Part shown: positions 50,238 to 59,241 of the stretch, piece by piece
How positions within the stretch are numbered: position 1 is the stretch's first letter
How the letters are laid out: each line of letters starts with the position of its first letter
Assembly (NCBI RefSeq): GCF_001922585.1
Contig: NZ_MRBS01000003.1
Location: 475,356 to 539,355 of the forward strand
Reading direction: 5' to 3'
Length of the DNA: 64,000 bases
Origin: Pantoea sp. 1.19
GTDB taxonomy: Bacteria; Pseudomonadota; Gammaproteobacteria; Enterobacterales; Enterobacteriaceae
Notes under the pieces: model-generated
Databases searched by the model: none
What the model was told of the DNA's origin: nothing
What the model saw: the letters and a program-made list of their open reading frames with translations, nothing else
Made by a program: the position numbers and the translations under genes

Positions 50238-50902
50238 GTTGACTCCCGATCCTGACGGTTAACGTGGGCTTCAAGACGACTTTGCAGCAGGGAGAGCACC
50301 GTCGCCATCGCCCAGTAAATCAGCGACGCGGCCAGATACATGGTGAACACCTCCAGCGTGCGTGAGGTGATCAGCTGCGCCTGGCGGAACAGCTCCGGCA
50401 CCTGAATGGTCGCCGCCAGCGAGGTGTCCTTTACCAGACTGATAAAGCTGTTGCCCAGCGGCGGCAGCGCGGTGCGCCCTGCCTGCGGCAGAATCACCCG
50501 CCGCAGGGTCTGGAAGCGCGTCATGCCGATACTGGCGGCGGCCTCCCACTGGCCGCGGTCAATGGCGGCAATCGCCCCACGCAGCGACTCCGAGGCGTAG
50601 GCCGCGGTGTTCAGCGACAGGCCAATCATCGCCGAGGGGATGGGATCCAGCTCAATGCCGAACTGCGGCAGCCCGTAGTAGATCATAAACAGCTGGGCAA
50701 TCAGCGGCGTACCGCGAAACAGCGAGACGTAAAAGCGCGCCAGCCACGATAGCGGCCAGAAGTGGGAGAGGCGCATCAGCGCCAGCAGAAAGCCCAGCAG
50801 CAGGCCGAAGAACATGCCGCCGATGCTCAGCTGCAGGGTGAACAGCGCCCCCTTCAGCAGAAAGGGGGCGGAGTCCAGTACCAGTTGGATACTCTCCGGC
50901 AT
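50234..50902 (-). CDS. tcyL: L-cystine ABC transporter permease
   Basis: Membrane component of the cystine importer (YecS), 222 residues from MPESIQLVLD (an upstream 9-codon extension is not conserved). It has five membrane segments, and the EAA loop EAAASIGMTRFQTLRRVILPQA near 140-160 contacts TcyN. The start shares a base with the tcyJ stop. Confidence 0.95.
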   Translation of the reverse strand: MPESIQLVLDSAPFLLKGALFTLQLSIGGMFFGLLLGFLLALMRLSHFWPLSWLARFYVSLFRGTPLIAQLFMIYYGLPQFGIELDPIPSAMIGLSLNTAAYASESLRGAIAAIDRGQWEAAASIGMTRFQTLRRVILPQAGRTALPPLGNSFISLVKDTSLAATIQVPELFRQAQLITSRTLEVFTMYLAASLIYWAMATVLSLLQSRLEAHVNRQDREST

Positions 50903-51702
50903 TATTTTGTCACATCCGCAGCAAACCACTTCTCAGAGAGCTTATTCAGCGTGCCGTCCTTCTGCATCGCGGCAATTGCCCCGTCGACCGCCTGCAGCAG
51001 GTCATCGTTGCCCTTACGCAGCGCGACTCCCGCCTCCTGACGCGAGAAGGCCGGACCCGCGACCGCCATGGTGTTGCCGGTTTTTTTCACCAGATCCAGC
51101 GCCGCGAGGCGATCGACCAGAATCGCGTCGATGCGGCCGGCGCGCAGGTCGGCATATTTCGTCGGATCATCGTCATAGGTGCGGATGTCCACGCCTTTCA
51201 CGTTCTCTTTCAGCCACTGCTCGTAGTTGGTGCCCAGGCCCACGCCCACTTTTTTACCGGCCAGGTCCGCTGGCTGGCTGATGCTGCCCGCGCGGTCTTT
51301 TCTCACCAGCGCCTGAATACCGGAGACGGTATACGGCGTAGAGAAGTCATACTTTTTCTTACGCGCATCGGAAATGGTCACCTGGTTAATCACCACGTCG
51401 ATGCGCTTCGAGTCCAGCGAGGCAAGCATGCCGTCCCACTTGGTCGGTTTCAGGCTGGCCTTCACCCCCATGTGCTGCGCCAGCGCGTTGGCAAAATCGA
51501 CTTCAAAGCCGGTCAGCCGGCCGCGCTCGTCCTGGAAACTGAACGGCGGATAGGTGCCTTCCAGCCCGACCAGCAGCGTGCCGCGCGCTTTCACTGTATT
51601 CAGCAGATTGTCCGCCGCCAGGGTGGGGGTGTTGATTCCGGCGACCAGCGCCACCGCCATGGCCCCCAGCAGCAGCTGGCGACGTACAGAAGAAAATGTC
51701 AT
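50902..51702 (-). CDS. tcyJ: L-cystine-binding periplasmic protein TcyJ (FliY)
   Basis: Solute-binding protein for cystine, 266 residues, with the signal peptide LLLGAMAVALVAGINTPTLA. SBP family 3 features: GLEGTYPPFSFQDERG near 47 and GFEVDFANALAQHMGV near 65. In E. coli the gene (fliY) lies directly after fliZ; here dcyD is between them. Confidence 0.95.
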   Translation of the reverse strand: MTFSSVRRQLLLGAMAVALVAGINTPTLAADNLLNTVKARGTLLVGLEGTYPPFSFQDERGRLTGFEVDFANALAQHMGVKASLKPTKWDGMLASLDSKRIDVVINQVTISDARKKKYDFSTPYTVSGIQALVRKDRAGSISQPADLAGKKVGVGLGTNYEQWLKENVKGVDIRTYDDDPTKYADLRAGRIDAILVDRLAALDLVKKTGNTMAVAGPAFSRQEAGVALRKGNDDLLQAVDGAIAAMQKDGTLNKLSEKWFAADVTK

Positions 51703-51805
51703 AGTGACCCCGTTTTATGGTAGTGAGTAACATGAAAAGGTCGCGCGGCCTGTTAGCCCGGCGCACCGCTAACGTCAGGAGTGTACACGGCTTTTTACCA
51801 CATCC

Positions 51806-52792
51806 TTAGTCCATTGGATGATAAGCAAATAACGCCGGCGCTCCTCCGGTATGCATAAACAAAATCGGCCCTTCCTCGCGAAACCGCCCGCGCGCCACGC
51901 CGTCAATCAGTCCGGCCATCGCCTTACCGCTGTAGACCGGATCCAGCAGCACGCCCTCCAGCTCGGCCAGCAGCCGAATCGCCTGCTGCCCCTGATCGTT
52001 AGGGGCACCGTACTGCGGCGCATAATACTCGTCCCACAACGTTACCGGCGCGCGGGCGCTGAGCGAAAGCCGCTGGGCCACCGCCTGCTGCAGGGCGTAC
52101 ACTTTCGGCTGTTGATCGGCCACGCTGCGCGACACGGTTATCCCCACCAGCTCGGTCTGCGGCAACAGCTGCTCCAGCCCGACCGCCAGCCCGGCGTGGG
52201 TACCGGCACTGCCGGAGGCGACCACCACCGCCGCAAAGTCGACGATCCCTTCGCTCTGGTGCGCAATCTCCTGCGCACAGCTGACATAGCCCAGCGCGCC
52301 GAGGGCGTTCGAGCCGCCTACCGGTACAATATAGGGGCGAAAGCCCTGGGCTTCCAGTCGCTCCGCCTGCGCCTGCAGCTGGGCCGCCGGATCGTCCAGC
52401 GCCGGCACATCAATCACCTCGGTGCCGAACAGATCCAGCAGCAGCCGGTTGCCGTTGCTCAGGTAGTTTTCCGCCGCGCTGGCGATCGGATTCTCCAGCA
52501 GCGCCATCGACTTCAGCCCCAGCTTCGCCGCCACCGCCGCCGTCTGCCGCACGTGATTTGACTGAATGGCGCCGGCGGTAAGCAGTACGTCAGCCCCCTC
52601 GCGCAGCGCATCGGCCGCTAAAAATTCCAGTTTTCTCAGCTTGTTGCCGCCCATTGCCAGCGGCGTCACGTCATCACGCTTAATGAAAATGTCGCGGCCA
52701 AGGTGATCAGACAGACGCGGCAGGTAGTCCAGCGGCGTGGGGGCGCCAATCAGTTCCAGGCGCGGAAAGGTAGAGAGAGTGAGTAACGACAA
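51806..52792 (-). CDS. dcyD: D-cysteine desulfhydrase
   Basis: PLP enzyme (ACC deaminase-like fold) degrading D-cysteine to pyruvate, sulphide and ammonia. 328 residues from a TTG start with GGAGG 7 bp upstream, giving exactly the E. coli length. A GTG 18 bp further upstream is unlikely. The PLP Lys lies in [19 protein letters not shown] near 51, and [13 protein letters not shown] near 195 binds the phosphate. It links cystine import to sulphur use. Confidence 0.95.
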   Translation of the reverse strand: MSLLTLSTFPRLELIGAPTPLDYLPRLSDHLGRDIFIKRDDVTPLAMGGNKLRKLEFLAADALREGADVLLTAGAIQSNHVRQTAAVAAKLGLKSMALLENPIASAAENYLSNGNRLLLDLFGTEVIDVPALDDPAAQLQAQAERLEAQGFRPYIVPVGGSNALGALGYVSCAQEIAHQSEGIVDFAAVVVASGSAGTHAGLAVGLEQLLPQTELVGITVSRSVADQQPKVYALQQAVAQRLSLSARAPVTLWDEYYAPQYGAPNDQGQQAIRLLAELEGVLLDPVYSGKAMAGLIDGVARGRFREEGPILFMHTGGAPALFAYHPMD

Positions 52793-52882
52793 CGGAGAGC
52801 CTCCAGGCACGAAAAATCATCATGCCTGCAGTGTGGCAGAACGGCGCAAGATAATCACCTTGCCGCCGTCGTTATCCGCGGC

Positions 52883-53386
52883 TCAAGCCGCTTTCCAGTC
52901 TAAAAACTGGTCATATTTGCGCAGCGCAATGCGGTAATTATTGGTACCGGTATCCGGCAACGCATCCCGTAGCAGATCGTGCCAGCTGGCGACTTCCCGC
53001 TCGCTGGCGCAGAAGTTGTTGGCGGTGAGAATGTCATCAAGCCGGCGCAGCCGCACCACGTATTCGCGAATGGTGCTGGGGTTCATTTCCGTTTGCTGGA
53101 ACAGGTACTGTTTGAACGCCATGATGTCGAAGTAGGTGGGATGGGTATTGCAGTAAATATCACTGCAAAAGCGACAGAGGGCGGTCAGCTCGGTTTGCAG
53201 CTTCAGCCAGACCGGTTCGTCAATCAGCTGATCCATGCGGGCAATCGCTTCTTTATTGATGATCTGGCCGCGAAACACCAGGGCCATGCGATCCAGCACT
53301 TTGCCACAGTGCGAGCAGTGGCTTTGCGCATGCTTATAGTCTTTCAGGTAGCGGCTAAGCGGCCGCATTTTGCCGTGAATGGCCAT
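52883..53386 (-). CDS. fliZ: Flagellar regulator FliZ
   Basis: DNA-binding regulator co-expressed with FliA, which in enterobacteria counteracts sigma-S-dependent genes. 167 residues (E. coli 183; the C-terminal tail is shorter). The tyrosine-recombinase-like SAM N-terminal core EMNPSTIREYVVRLRRLDDIL and the conserved end TNNYRIALRKYDQ are seen, plus paired Cys (HCSHC, CRFC). It follows fliA by 38 bp. Confidence 0.95.
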   Translation of the reverse strand: MAIHGKMRPLSRYLKDYKHAQSHCSHCGKVLDRMALVFRGQIINKEAIARMDQLIDEPVWLKLQTELTALCRFCSDIYCNTHPTYFDIMAFKQYLFQQTEMNPSTIREYVVRLRRLDDILTANNFCASEREVASWHDLLRDALPDTGTNNYRIALRKYDQFLDWKAA

Positions 53387-53424
53387 CGTCTTCTTCCCGG
53401 TTAAGTGTGAGCCTGGCTGAATCC

Positions 53425-54147
53425 TCAGCGCGCTCCCGTTAACCGGGCGCGCAGGCGTTTGATCGCCTGACTGTGCAGCTGGCTGACGCGGGACTCCCCC
53501 ACCTCCAGCACCGCGCCAATCTCTTTCAGATTCAGTTCTTCCTGGTAGTACAGTGTCAGCACCAGCTTTTCGCGCTCCGGCAGCGCCTCAATGGCGGCCA
53601 TCACCCGCTCGCGCAAATCCCCTGCCAGCAGCTGATGCAGCGGGTTGGCTTCTTCGTGACCGTCGGTCACCGGCTCTGCGCTATCGCCGTGCTCTTCGCG
53701 AAACTCGTCGTACGAAAACAGCTGGCTGTTATTGGTATCCAGCAAGATCTGCCGGTACTCTTCCAGCGACACATTCAGCTGGCTGGCCACCTCCTGCTCG
53801 CTGGCGGCGCGGCCGAGAGCCTGCTCCACCCGGTGCATCGCCCCGGCCACGTCGCGGGCGTTGCGGCGCACGCTGCGCGGCGCCCAGTCGCGACTGCGCA
53901 GTTCGTCAAGCATCGCGCCGCGGATGCGCTGCACCGCGTAGGTGGTGAAAGCGGTACCCTGCAGCGCATCAAAGCGCTCCACCGCACTCAGCAGACCGAT
54001 ACCGCCGGCCTGCAGCAGATCGTCGAGCTCCACGCTGGCGGGCAGCCGCACCTGCAAGCGCAGGGCTTCGTGCCGCACCAGCGGGATATAGCGTTGCCAT
54101 AGCGAATGTTTGTCTATCACGCCTGCGGCGGTATACAGATCGTTCAC
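53425..54147 (-). CDS. fliA: Flagellar sigma factor FliA (sigma-28)
   Basis: RNA polymerase sigma factor for late flagellar genes. 240 residues from the GTG at 54147 (E. coli 239, also GTG). Region 2 with LDDLLQAGGIGLLSAVERFD and TYAVQRIRGAMLDELRSRDW, region 4 with LTLYYQEELNLKEIGAVLEV and SQLHSQAIKRLR. Its target sites TAAA-N15-GCCGATAA occur four times in the window. Confidence 0.97.
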   Translation of the reverse strand: MNDLYTAAGVIDKHSLWQRYIPLVRHEALRLQVRLPASVELDDLLQAGGIGLLSAVERFDALQGTAFTTYAVQRIRGAMLDELRSRDWAPRSVRRNARDVAGAMHRVEQALGRAASEQEVASQLNVSLEEYRQILLDTNNSQLFSYDEFREEHGDSAEPVTDGHEEANPLHQLLAGDLRERVMAAIEALPEREKLVLTLYYQEELNLKEIGAVLEVGESRVSQLHSQAIKRLRARLTGAR

Positions 54148-54258
54148 GCTGGCGCCCCCCCGCGTTAAAAATGTTATCGACACAATTATCCGATCCTGTA
54201 GGGGGTTTAATCGGATGAATAGGCAGGTAAAAGAGCGGTAATTCGGCGCGGCCGACGC

Positions 54259-55221
54259 TCAGCCGCGGCGCTTAAGCCGGGCGCGACTGGCCGCCGGCAC
54301 CTGCGTCCATAGCCGGCAGACGCGCCCGTCAATCTCGCGATACGCCTCACCCAGCTGTGCCTCCGCGGCGTTCAGGCGGCGAAAGCGCACTGTGCCGCTG
54401 TCAGCGTCGATGCCCAGCAGCCGCAGTTCAAACAGCTGACGCAGGTCGCTGCGCAGCAGCAGGCCATTGTCGGCATCGGTATCCGCCACCCGCCCCGGCT
54501 CACCGGGCCGCCCGTCGATGTAGCACACCTCCAGCCACGGCCACGGCGGATCCGCCAGCCGCGGCGTGCCGGTGACCACGCAGGCGCCATAGCGTCCGAT
54601 GACCCGCTGCTGAAAATGCGCCTCATGCATCCGCTGCCAGATGCGACCCCGGGCCTGCGCATCCAGGGCGGCCCCGGGTAACACGCCGCGGGCGGGCGGC
54701 AGCTCCGCGCCGGTCAGTATCACGATAAAATCCAGCGGTCGCGGACGATTAAAGCAGGGCTGTTGCGCCGCATCGTACAGCTGCCACAGGCGCTGCCCAT
54801 CGCGCTCGCTCAGCGCCACCAGCTGATAACCGCGTGACGTCACGCAGCGCTGCGCGGCGCTGTCGCTGGGATCGATCAGCGCCAGCACCCGGCACTCTCC
54901 CATTACCTTCCACTGCCCCGACGCCGCCCCGTGACGGCGAAAATAGAAAAAGGTGCCGCCCGTCTGCAGATAGTGCTCAAAGCGCATCAGGTAGTTTTTG
55001 CGCGCGTTATCGCGGCTGATAAACAGCAGCTCTTCCAGCGGACAGAGAAACTCGCGATGGGCAAATACCGCGCGGATTAGCGGCTGATGGCTCACCGTTG
55101 ACGGACTGAGCAGCCCGCTGGCGGTCAGCGCTTTCTCCTGCGGATAGCGCAGCGCATAGCGGCGCGCGATCTCCTCGAACGTCAGCCGCTCTCCGGGCAA
55201 AAAATCACAGTGCACACGCAC
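54259..55221 (-). CDS. HNH_2-like protein with degenerate active site
   Basis: A 320-residue protein of uncertain role between fliC and fliA. Residues about 210-280 follow the layout of HNH_2 endonuclease domains: CVVTG (Cys214), then EVCYIDG where AHI-like residues would be expected, then DNGLLLRSDLRQLFELRLLGID with the conserved Asn252-Gly253. The His residues normally needed for metal and catalysis are replaced (Cys233, Leu/Arg), so catalysis is doubtful. The N-terminal 140 residues are unrecognised, with aromatic and charged clusters. Start GTG at 55221 with AGGGGG 5 bp upstream. It may ride on flagellar transcription or have its own promoter. Confidence 0.65.
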   Translation of the reverse strand: MRVHCDFLPGERLTFEEIARRYALRYPQEKALTASGLLSPSTVSHQPLIRAVFAHREFLCPLEELLFISRDNARKNYLMRFEHYLQTGGTFFYFRRHGAASGQWKVMGECRVLALIDPSDSAAQRCVTSRGYQLVALSERDGQRLWQLYDAAQQPCFNRPRPLDFIVILTGAELPPARGVLPGAALDAQARGRIWQRMHEAHFQQRVIGRYGACVVTGTPRLADPPWPWLEVCYIDGRPGEPGRVADTDADNGLLLRSDLRQLFELRLLGIDADSGTVRFRRLNAAEAQLGEAYREIDGRVCRLWTQVPAASRARLKRRG

Positions 55222-55307
55222 GGGGCCCCCTGAGTGTTGGCAGCATTAATGCCTGCTGTGACTATCGGCAGCGGCGAACAAAGCTGTAGGGAAAAGGCGC
55301 GGAGGGA

Positions 55308-55342
55308 CAAAAAATAATCAGGGCGACTGGCGTCGCCCTGAT
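55308..55342 (-). terminator. Intrinsic terminator of fliC
   Basis: Minus-strand perfect 11-bp stem ATCAGGGCGAC/GTCGCCCTGAT with a 4-base loop, then TATTTTTT. The transcript tail after fliC is about 60 nt; E. coli makes the FliX sRNA from the fliC 3' end, but no sequence match was established here. Confidence 0.92.
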
Positions 55343-55367
55343 GCGGGATGCGGATAGCGGCAGCGAA

Positions 55368-56651
55368 TTAACGCAGCAGCGACAGCACGTTCTGCGTGGT
55401 CTGGTTGGCCTGGGCCAGCACGGAGGTTCCGGCCTGCTGCAGGATCTGCGCGCGGCTCATGTTGGACACTTCGGTCGCGTAGTCGGCATCTTCAATGCGG
55501 CTACGGGCGGAAGAGAGGTTGTTTACCGTGTTGCCCAGGTTGGTGATGGTGGAGTTGAAACGGTTCTGAATCGCACCCAGCGAGCTACGCTGTTCGTCAA
55601 CCATCTTTAAAGCGTCATCGATGGTGGACATGACATCCGGATTGCTGGAAATTTTGGTTCCCACCGAAACTTTACCGGATTTACTGTCAATATCTGCACG
55701 GTTATAAGAACCGTCAGCGTTCTTGATAACAAAACCATCATCACCGTTGTCTTTTTTATAGGAGTGCAACGTCTGGCCGACGCTCAGATTGGTCGTGTCA
55801 GCCGTTACAGTTTTATCGTTGACCTTCACCTGCGTTAACTCTTTACTTTCGTCAACGGTGTTGGCAGCTACAGCGGTAGTACTGGAGTCCCAGGTTACCT
55901 TGCCATCGTTGGTTGAAGTATTCGCTGCGTAATATTTATCATCACTGCCTTTAACCACATAACCGCTACCGTCTTTCAGTGCAAAGACACCTTTATTGCT
56001 GGTTTGCGCACCGCTAGCCGCACTATCATCCTGAACTGCCGCATTAACCGATTTGGTGCTCAGCGTAACGTTGGCGCCATTGGCAATCGCCGTGGTGTTG
56101 ACCTTCGTGGTGTCAAATTTGGTGTCCACGGAAAAGTTGGTCAGGCCCAGGGCTGAGGTATCGATTTTTTTCAGATCGATATCGATCTGCTCACCGTCGT
56201 TGGCACCCACCTGGATGCTCAGCTTGGTGTCAGAAGAGAGCACTTTCACGCCGTTAAACGCGGTCTGCGAAGATACGCGGTCAATCTCCTGCAGGCGCTG
56301 CTGTACCTCCTGCTGAATGGACTGCACGTCGCTGTCAGAGTTGGTACCGTTCTGGGACTGTACCGCCAGCTCACGCACGCGCTGCAGGTTATTGTTGATT
56401 TCGTTGAGCGCACCTTCGGTGGTCTGCGCGATGGAGATACCGTCGTTGGCGTTGCGCGAGGCCTGGGTCAGGCCTTTGATGTTGGCAGTAAAGCGGTTAG
56501 CGATCGCCTGGCCGGCGGCATCGTCTTTGGCGCTGTTGATGCGCAGGCCGGAGGACAGACGCTCAATGGCGCTGCTCAGAGAAGACTGGGATTTGTTCAG
56601 GTTGTTTTGGGTCAACAGCGACAGGCTGTTTGTATTAATGACTTGTGCCAT
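55368..56651 (-). CDS. fliC: Flagellin FliC
   Basis: Filament protein, 427 residues. The conserved N-terminal D0/D1 region ([20 protein letters not shown], then [20 protein letters not shown]) and C-terminal D1/D0 ([20 protein letters not shown], ending NVLSLLR) bracket a variable, Lys/Asp/Thr-rich middle (about 180-330) that has visibly lower GC than neighbours. Transcribed from a perfect-spacing sigma-28 promoter. FliC is exported by the FlhA/FlhB gate with the chaperone FliS. Confidence 0.97.
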   Translation of the reverse strand: MAQVINTNSLSLLTQNNLNKSQSSLSSAIERLSSGLRINSAKDDAAGQAIANRFTANIKGLTQASRNANDGISIAQTTEGALNEINNNLQRVRELAVQSQNGTNSDSDVQSIQQEVQQRLQEIDRVSSQTAFNGVKVLSSDTKLSIQVGANDGEQIDIDLKKIDTSALGLTNFSVDTKFDTTKVNTTAIANGANVTLSTKSVNAAVQDDSAASGAQTSNKGVFALKDGSGYVVKGSDDKYYAANTSTNDGKVTWDSSTTAVAANTVDESKELTQVKVNDKTVTADTTNLSVGQTLHSYKKDNGDDGFVIKNADGSYNRADIDSKSGKVSVGTKISSNPDVMSTIDDALKMVDEQRSSLGAIQNRFNSTITNLGNTVNNLSSARSRIEDADYATEVSNMSRAQILQQAGTSVLAQANQTTQNVLSLLR

Positions 56652-56725
56652 GATGGTCGTTCCTTATCTGTTCACGTCGGATGAGGGTTGGGCTGTTGCC
56701 CACGGTGTCATCACCGTCCTACCCG

Positions 56726-56752
56726 GTATCGGCGACCCGCCGTTAACCTTTA
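56726..56752 (-). promoter_or_regulatory. Sigma-28 promoter of fliC
   Basis: Minus strand: TAAA (56749-56752), 15 bp, GCCGATAC (56726-56733), one mismatch to consensus. It lies 75 bp before fliC. Confidence 0.93.
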
Positions 56753-56890
56753 GCCCTTTTTAAAAAATTCCGCCTGCCGACGCCCTGCTGCCCCGGTTCC
56801 TCGCGCTTTCCGCCGGGCGGTCACCGGTAAGCGCTGGAAATACGCCCGCCACTGGCGACTATTTGCGCCATCGGCACGCAATTAAAGGCG

Positions 56891-56917
56891 TAAACTTTTT
56901 CGCGTCGTCGCCGATAA
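56891..56917 (+). promoter_or_regulatory. Sigma-28 promoter of fliDST
   Basis: TAAA (56891-56894), 15 bp, GCCGATAA (56910-56917), a perfect consensus, 43 bp before fliD and divergent from the fliC promoter. Confidence 0.95.
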
Positions 56918-56959
56918 CGGTTAACGTCCCCTACTTCGTCACATAAAAGGATTTCCTCT

Positions 56960-58378
56960 ATGGCCTCCGTTTCTTCACTGGGTATCGGTTCGAATCTGCC
57001 GCTCGATACCCTGTTAACGAATCTGACCACGGCAGAAAAAGGACGCCTGACGCCGATCACCCAGCAGCAGAGCAGCTATTCAGCCAAACTGACCGCCTAC
57101 GGATCGCTGAAAAGCGCGCTGGAGAAGTTTCAGAGCGCCAACGGCGCGTTGAATAATGCCGACCTGTTTCGCAGCACGACGGTGGCCAGCAGCAGCGATG
57201 CACTGACCGCCACTACCGCCGCCGGCGCGGCGGCGGGCAAGTACACTATCAGCGTGAATCAGCTGGCCCAGGCGCAGTCACTGAACACCGCAGCACAGAC
57301 CAGCAGTAGCGACAAGCTGGGTACGCTGAACGGCGGCACCCGCACTCTGACCATTCAGCAAGACAGCCGGACGGAACCGTTAACGCTGACCCTGAGCGAC
57401 GATCAGACCTCGCTCACCGGCATCCGCGATGCGATTAACGCCGCCGACGGTGGGGTGAGCGCCAGCATCATCAAGGCTAATGACAACAGCTATCAGCTGG
57501 TGCTGACCGCGAACGATACCGGACTGAAATCCCAGATGAATGTGTCGGTCGAGGGCGATAAAAAGCTGAACGATCTGCTGGCCTACGACGCCAAAAACAG
57601 CAGCGGTCCGCGCGCCATGCAGTCCAGCGTCGAGGCAAAAAACGCCCAGCTGACGGTCAATAACATCGCCATTGTGCGCGAAAGCAATACCGTGACCGAC
57701 GCGCCGACCGGGGTGACGCTGACGCTCAACAAAACCACCGAGAACGCTACGGTGACGGTGAGCAAAAGTACCGATAAGGCTACCCAGGCGATCGGCGACT
57801 GGGTCTCCGCCTATAACGCGCTGATGACCACCATTGGATCGGTCACCGCCTACAGCGCCGCGGATCCCGGCTCAGAGGCGCAGAACGCCAGCAACGGCGC
57901 CCTGCTCGGCGACAGCGTGGTACGTACCATTCAGGCCGGTCTCAAAGAACAGTTTACCAATACCCAAGCCACCGGCGGCCTGAATACCCTCAGCCAGCTG
58001 GGCATCACGGTAAAAGATTACAAAACCGGACTGCTGCAGATCGACAATGACAAGCTGAAGGACAAGCTGAACAATCATGCCGGCGCGGTAATGGATCTGC
58101 TGGTCGGCGATGGTAAAACCAGCGGCGTCACCACCACCACCAAAAACCAGGTGACCAGCTATCTCGCCAGTGACGGCATCATCAGCAGTGCCCAGGCCGG
58201 CGTGAACAGCACGCTTAAGCAGTTGACCAAGGATTATCTGAGCACCAGCGCCAGCATCGACGACACGATTGCCCGCTACAAGGCGCAGTTCACCCAGCTG
58301 GATACGCTTATCTCTTCGCTGAGCAATACCACCAGCTACCTGACGCAGCAGTTCAACGCCATGAACAACAGTAAATAA
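56960..58378 (+). CDS. fliD: Flagellar filament cap protein FliD
   Basis: Forms the pentameric cap that inserts flagellin at the filament tip. 472 residues (E. coli 468). N-terminal helix SSLGIGSNLPLDTLLTNLTT and the C-terminal coiled-coil segment TQLDTLISSLSNTTSYLTQQ mark the FliD family; the middle is the usual Asn/Thr-rich body. It is first in fliD-fliS-fliT, 10 bp before fliS. Confidence 0.96.
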   Translation: MASVSSLGIGSNLPLDTLLTNLTTAEKGRLTPITQQQSSYSAKLTAYGSLKSALEKFQSANGALNNADLFRSTTVASSSDALTATTAAGAAAGKYTISVNQLAQAQSLNTAAQTSSSDKLGTLNGGTRTLTIQQDSRTEPLTLTLSDDQTSLTGIRDAINAADGGVSASIIKANDNSYQLVLTANDTGLKSQMNVSVEGDKKLNDLLAYDAKNSSGPRAMQSSVEAKNAQLTVNNIAIVRESNTVTDAPTGVTLTLNKTTENATVTVSKSTDKATQAIGDWVSAYNALMTTIGSVTAYSAADPGSEAQNASNGALLGDSVVRTIQAGLKEQFTNTQATGGLNTLSQLGITVKDYKTGLLQIDNDKLKDKLNNHAGAVMDLLVGDGKTSGVTTTTKNQVTSYLASDGIISSAQAGVNSTLKQLTKDYLSTSASIDDTIARYKAQFTQLDTLISSLSNTTSYLTQQFNAMNNSK

Positions 58379-58388
58379 CGAGGTTTTT

Positions 58389-58796
58389 ATGTTTAGCGCA
58401 CGCGGAATACAGGCCTACGCGCAGGTCGGGCTGGAGAGCGCGGTGATGAGCGCCAGCCCGCACCAGCTGATTACCCTGCTGTTTGACGGTGCGCACAGCG
58501 CGCTGGTCAGAGCAGGCCTTTTCATTCAGCAGGGCGAGACGATCGCCAAAGGCGAAGCGCTGTCGAAGGCCATCGCCATCATCGATAATGGGCTGAAGGC
58601 CGGGCTGGATACCGAAGGCGGAGGCGAGCTGGTGGCTAACCTGTCTGCCCTCTATGACTATATGGTTCGCCGTTTACTGCACGCCAACCTGCATAACGAT
58701 CTGCAGGCGGTCCACGAAGTGGATGGCTTACTGACCCCCCTTGCCGACGCCTGGAAAGAGGCCGGCACACTGCTTCAGGCACAGGAACCCGCGTAA
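58389..58796 (+). CDS. fliS: Flagellin chaperone FliS
   Basis: Binds the C-terminus of FliC and delivers it to FlhA. 135 residues (E. coli 136). Helical; conserved start MFSARGIQAYAQVGLESAVM and motif SPHQLITLLFDGA near 22-34. The stop overlaps the fliT start by one base. Confidence 0.97.
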   Translation: MFSARGIQAYAQVGLESAVMSASPHQLITLLFDGAHSALVRAGLFIQQGETIAKGEALSKAIAIIDNGLKAGLDTEGGGELVANLSALYDYMVRRLLHANLHNDLQAVHEVDGLLTPLADAWKEAGTLLQAQEPA

Positions 58797-59155
58797 TGAT
58801 CACATCCGGATTAACGGCGTTGTACCAACAGGCACTGGCGTTGAGTGAAGAATTGCTGGCGCTCGCCCGCACGGGCGAGTGGGATCGACTGGTGAATGAA
58901 GAGATGCGCTATCTGAACGCCATTGAGCACCTGACCCGGCAGCAGGAGGTGGCCACGCTGCCCGCCGACCAGCAGCGCCAGGTGCGGCCGATTCTGCGCG
59001 CGCTGATCGCCAACGAGAGCACGCTGCGCACGCTGCTGACGCAGCGTCTTGACGAGCTGCGCGGGCTGGTGGAGCAGCAGAGCCGCCAGCAGTCGGTCAA
59101 TCACGCCTACGGCAGCCTGGCGGGAAATATCCTTTATCCCGGCAGCGGGGTTTAA
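58796..59155 (+). CDS. fliT: Flagellar chaperone FliT
   Basis: Chaperone for FliD and, in enterobacteria, an anti-FlhDC factor. 119 residues (E. coli 121), all-helical. The family is poorly conserved; position after fliS, length and the segment LRALIANESTLRTLLTQRLDELRGL support the call. Confidence 0.93.
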   Translation: MITSGLTALYQQALALSEELLALARTGEWDRLVNEEMRYLNAIEHLTRQQEVATLPADQQRQVRPILRALIANESTLRTLLTQRLDELRGLVEQQSRQQSVNHAYGSLAGNILYPGSGV

Positions 59156-59162
59156 ATAATTT

Positions 59163-59194
59163 GGGCCATCTCACAAAAATGGCCCCCACTTTTT
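59163..59194 (+). terminator. Weak terminator after fliDST
   Basis: Stem GGGCCAT/ATGGCCC with a 9-base loop, then CCAC and five T. The four bases before the T-run weaken it; some read-through to amyA is plausible. Confidence 0.55.
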
Positions 59195-59241
59195 GACTTC
59201 TGCATCATACTTCACTGATTCCCCCCACTGGAGTTAATCGC

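Noticed and set aside
54148..54215. Possible sigma-28 promoter before fliA
   Set aside because: TAAA and TCGATAA elements exist but are about 25 bp apart, too far for FliA.
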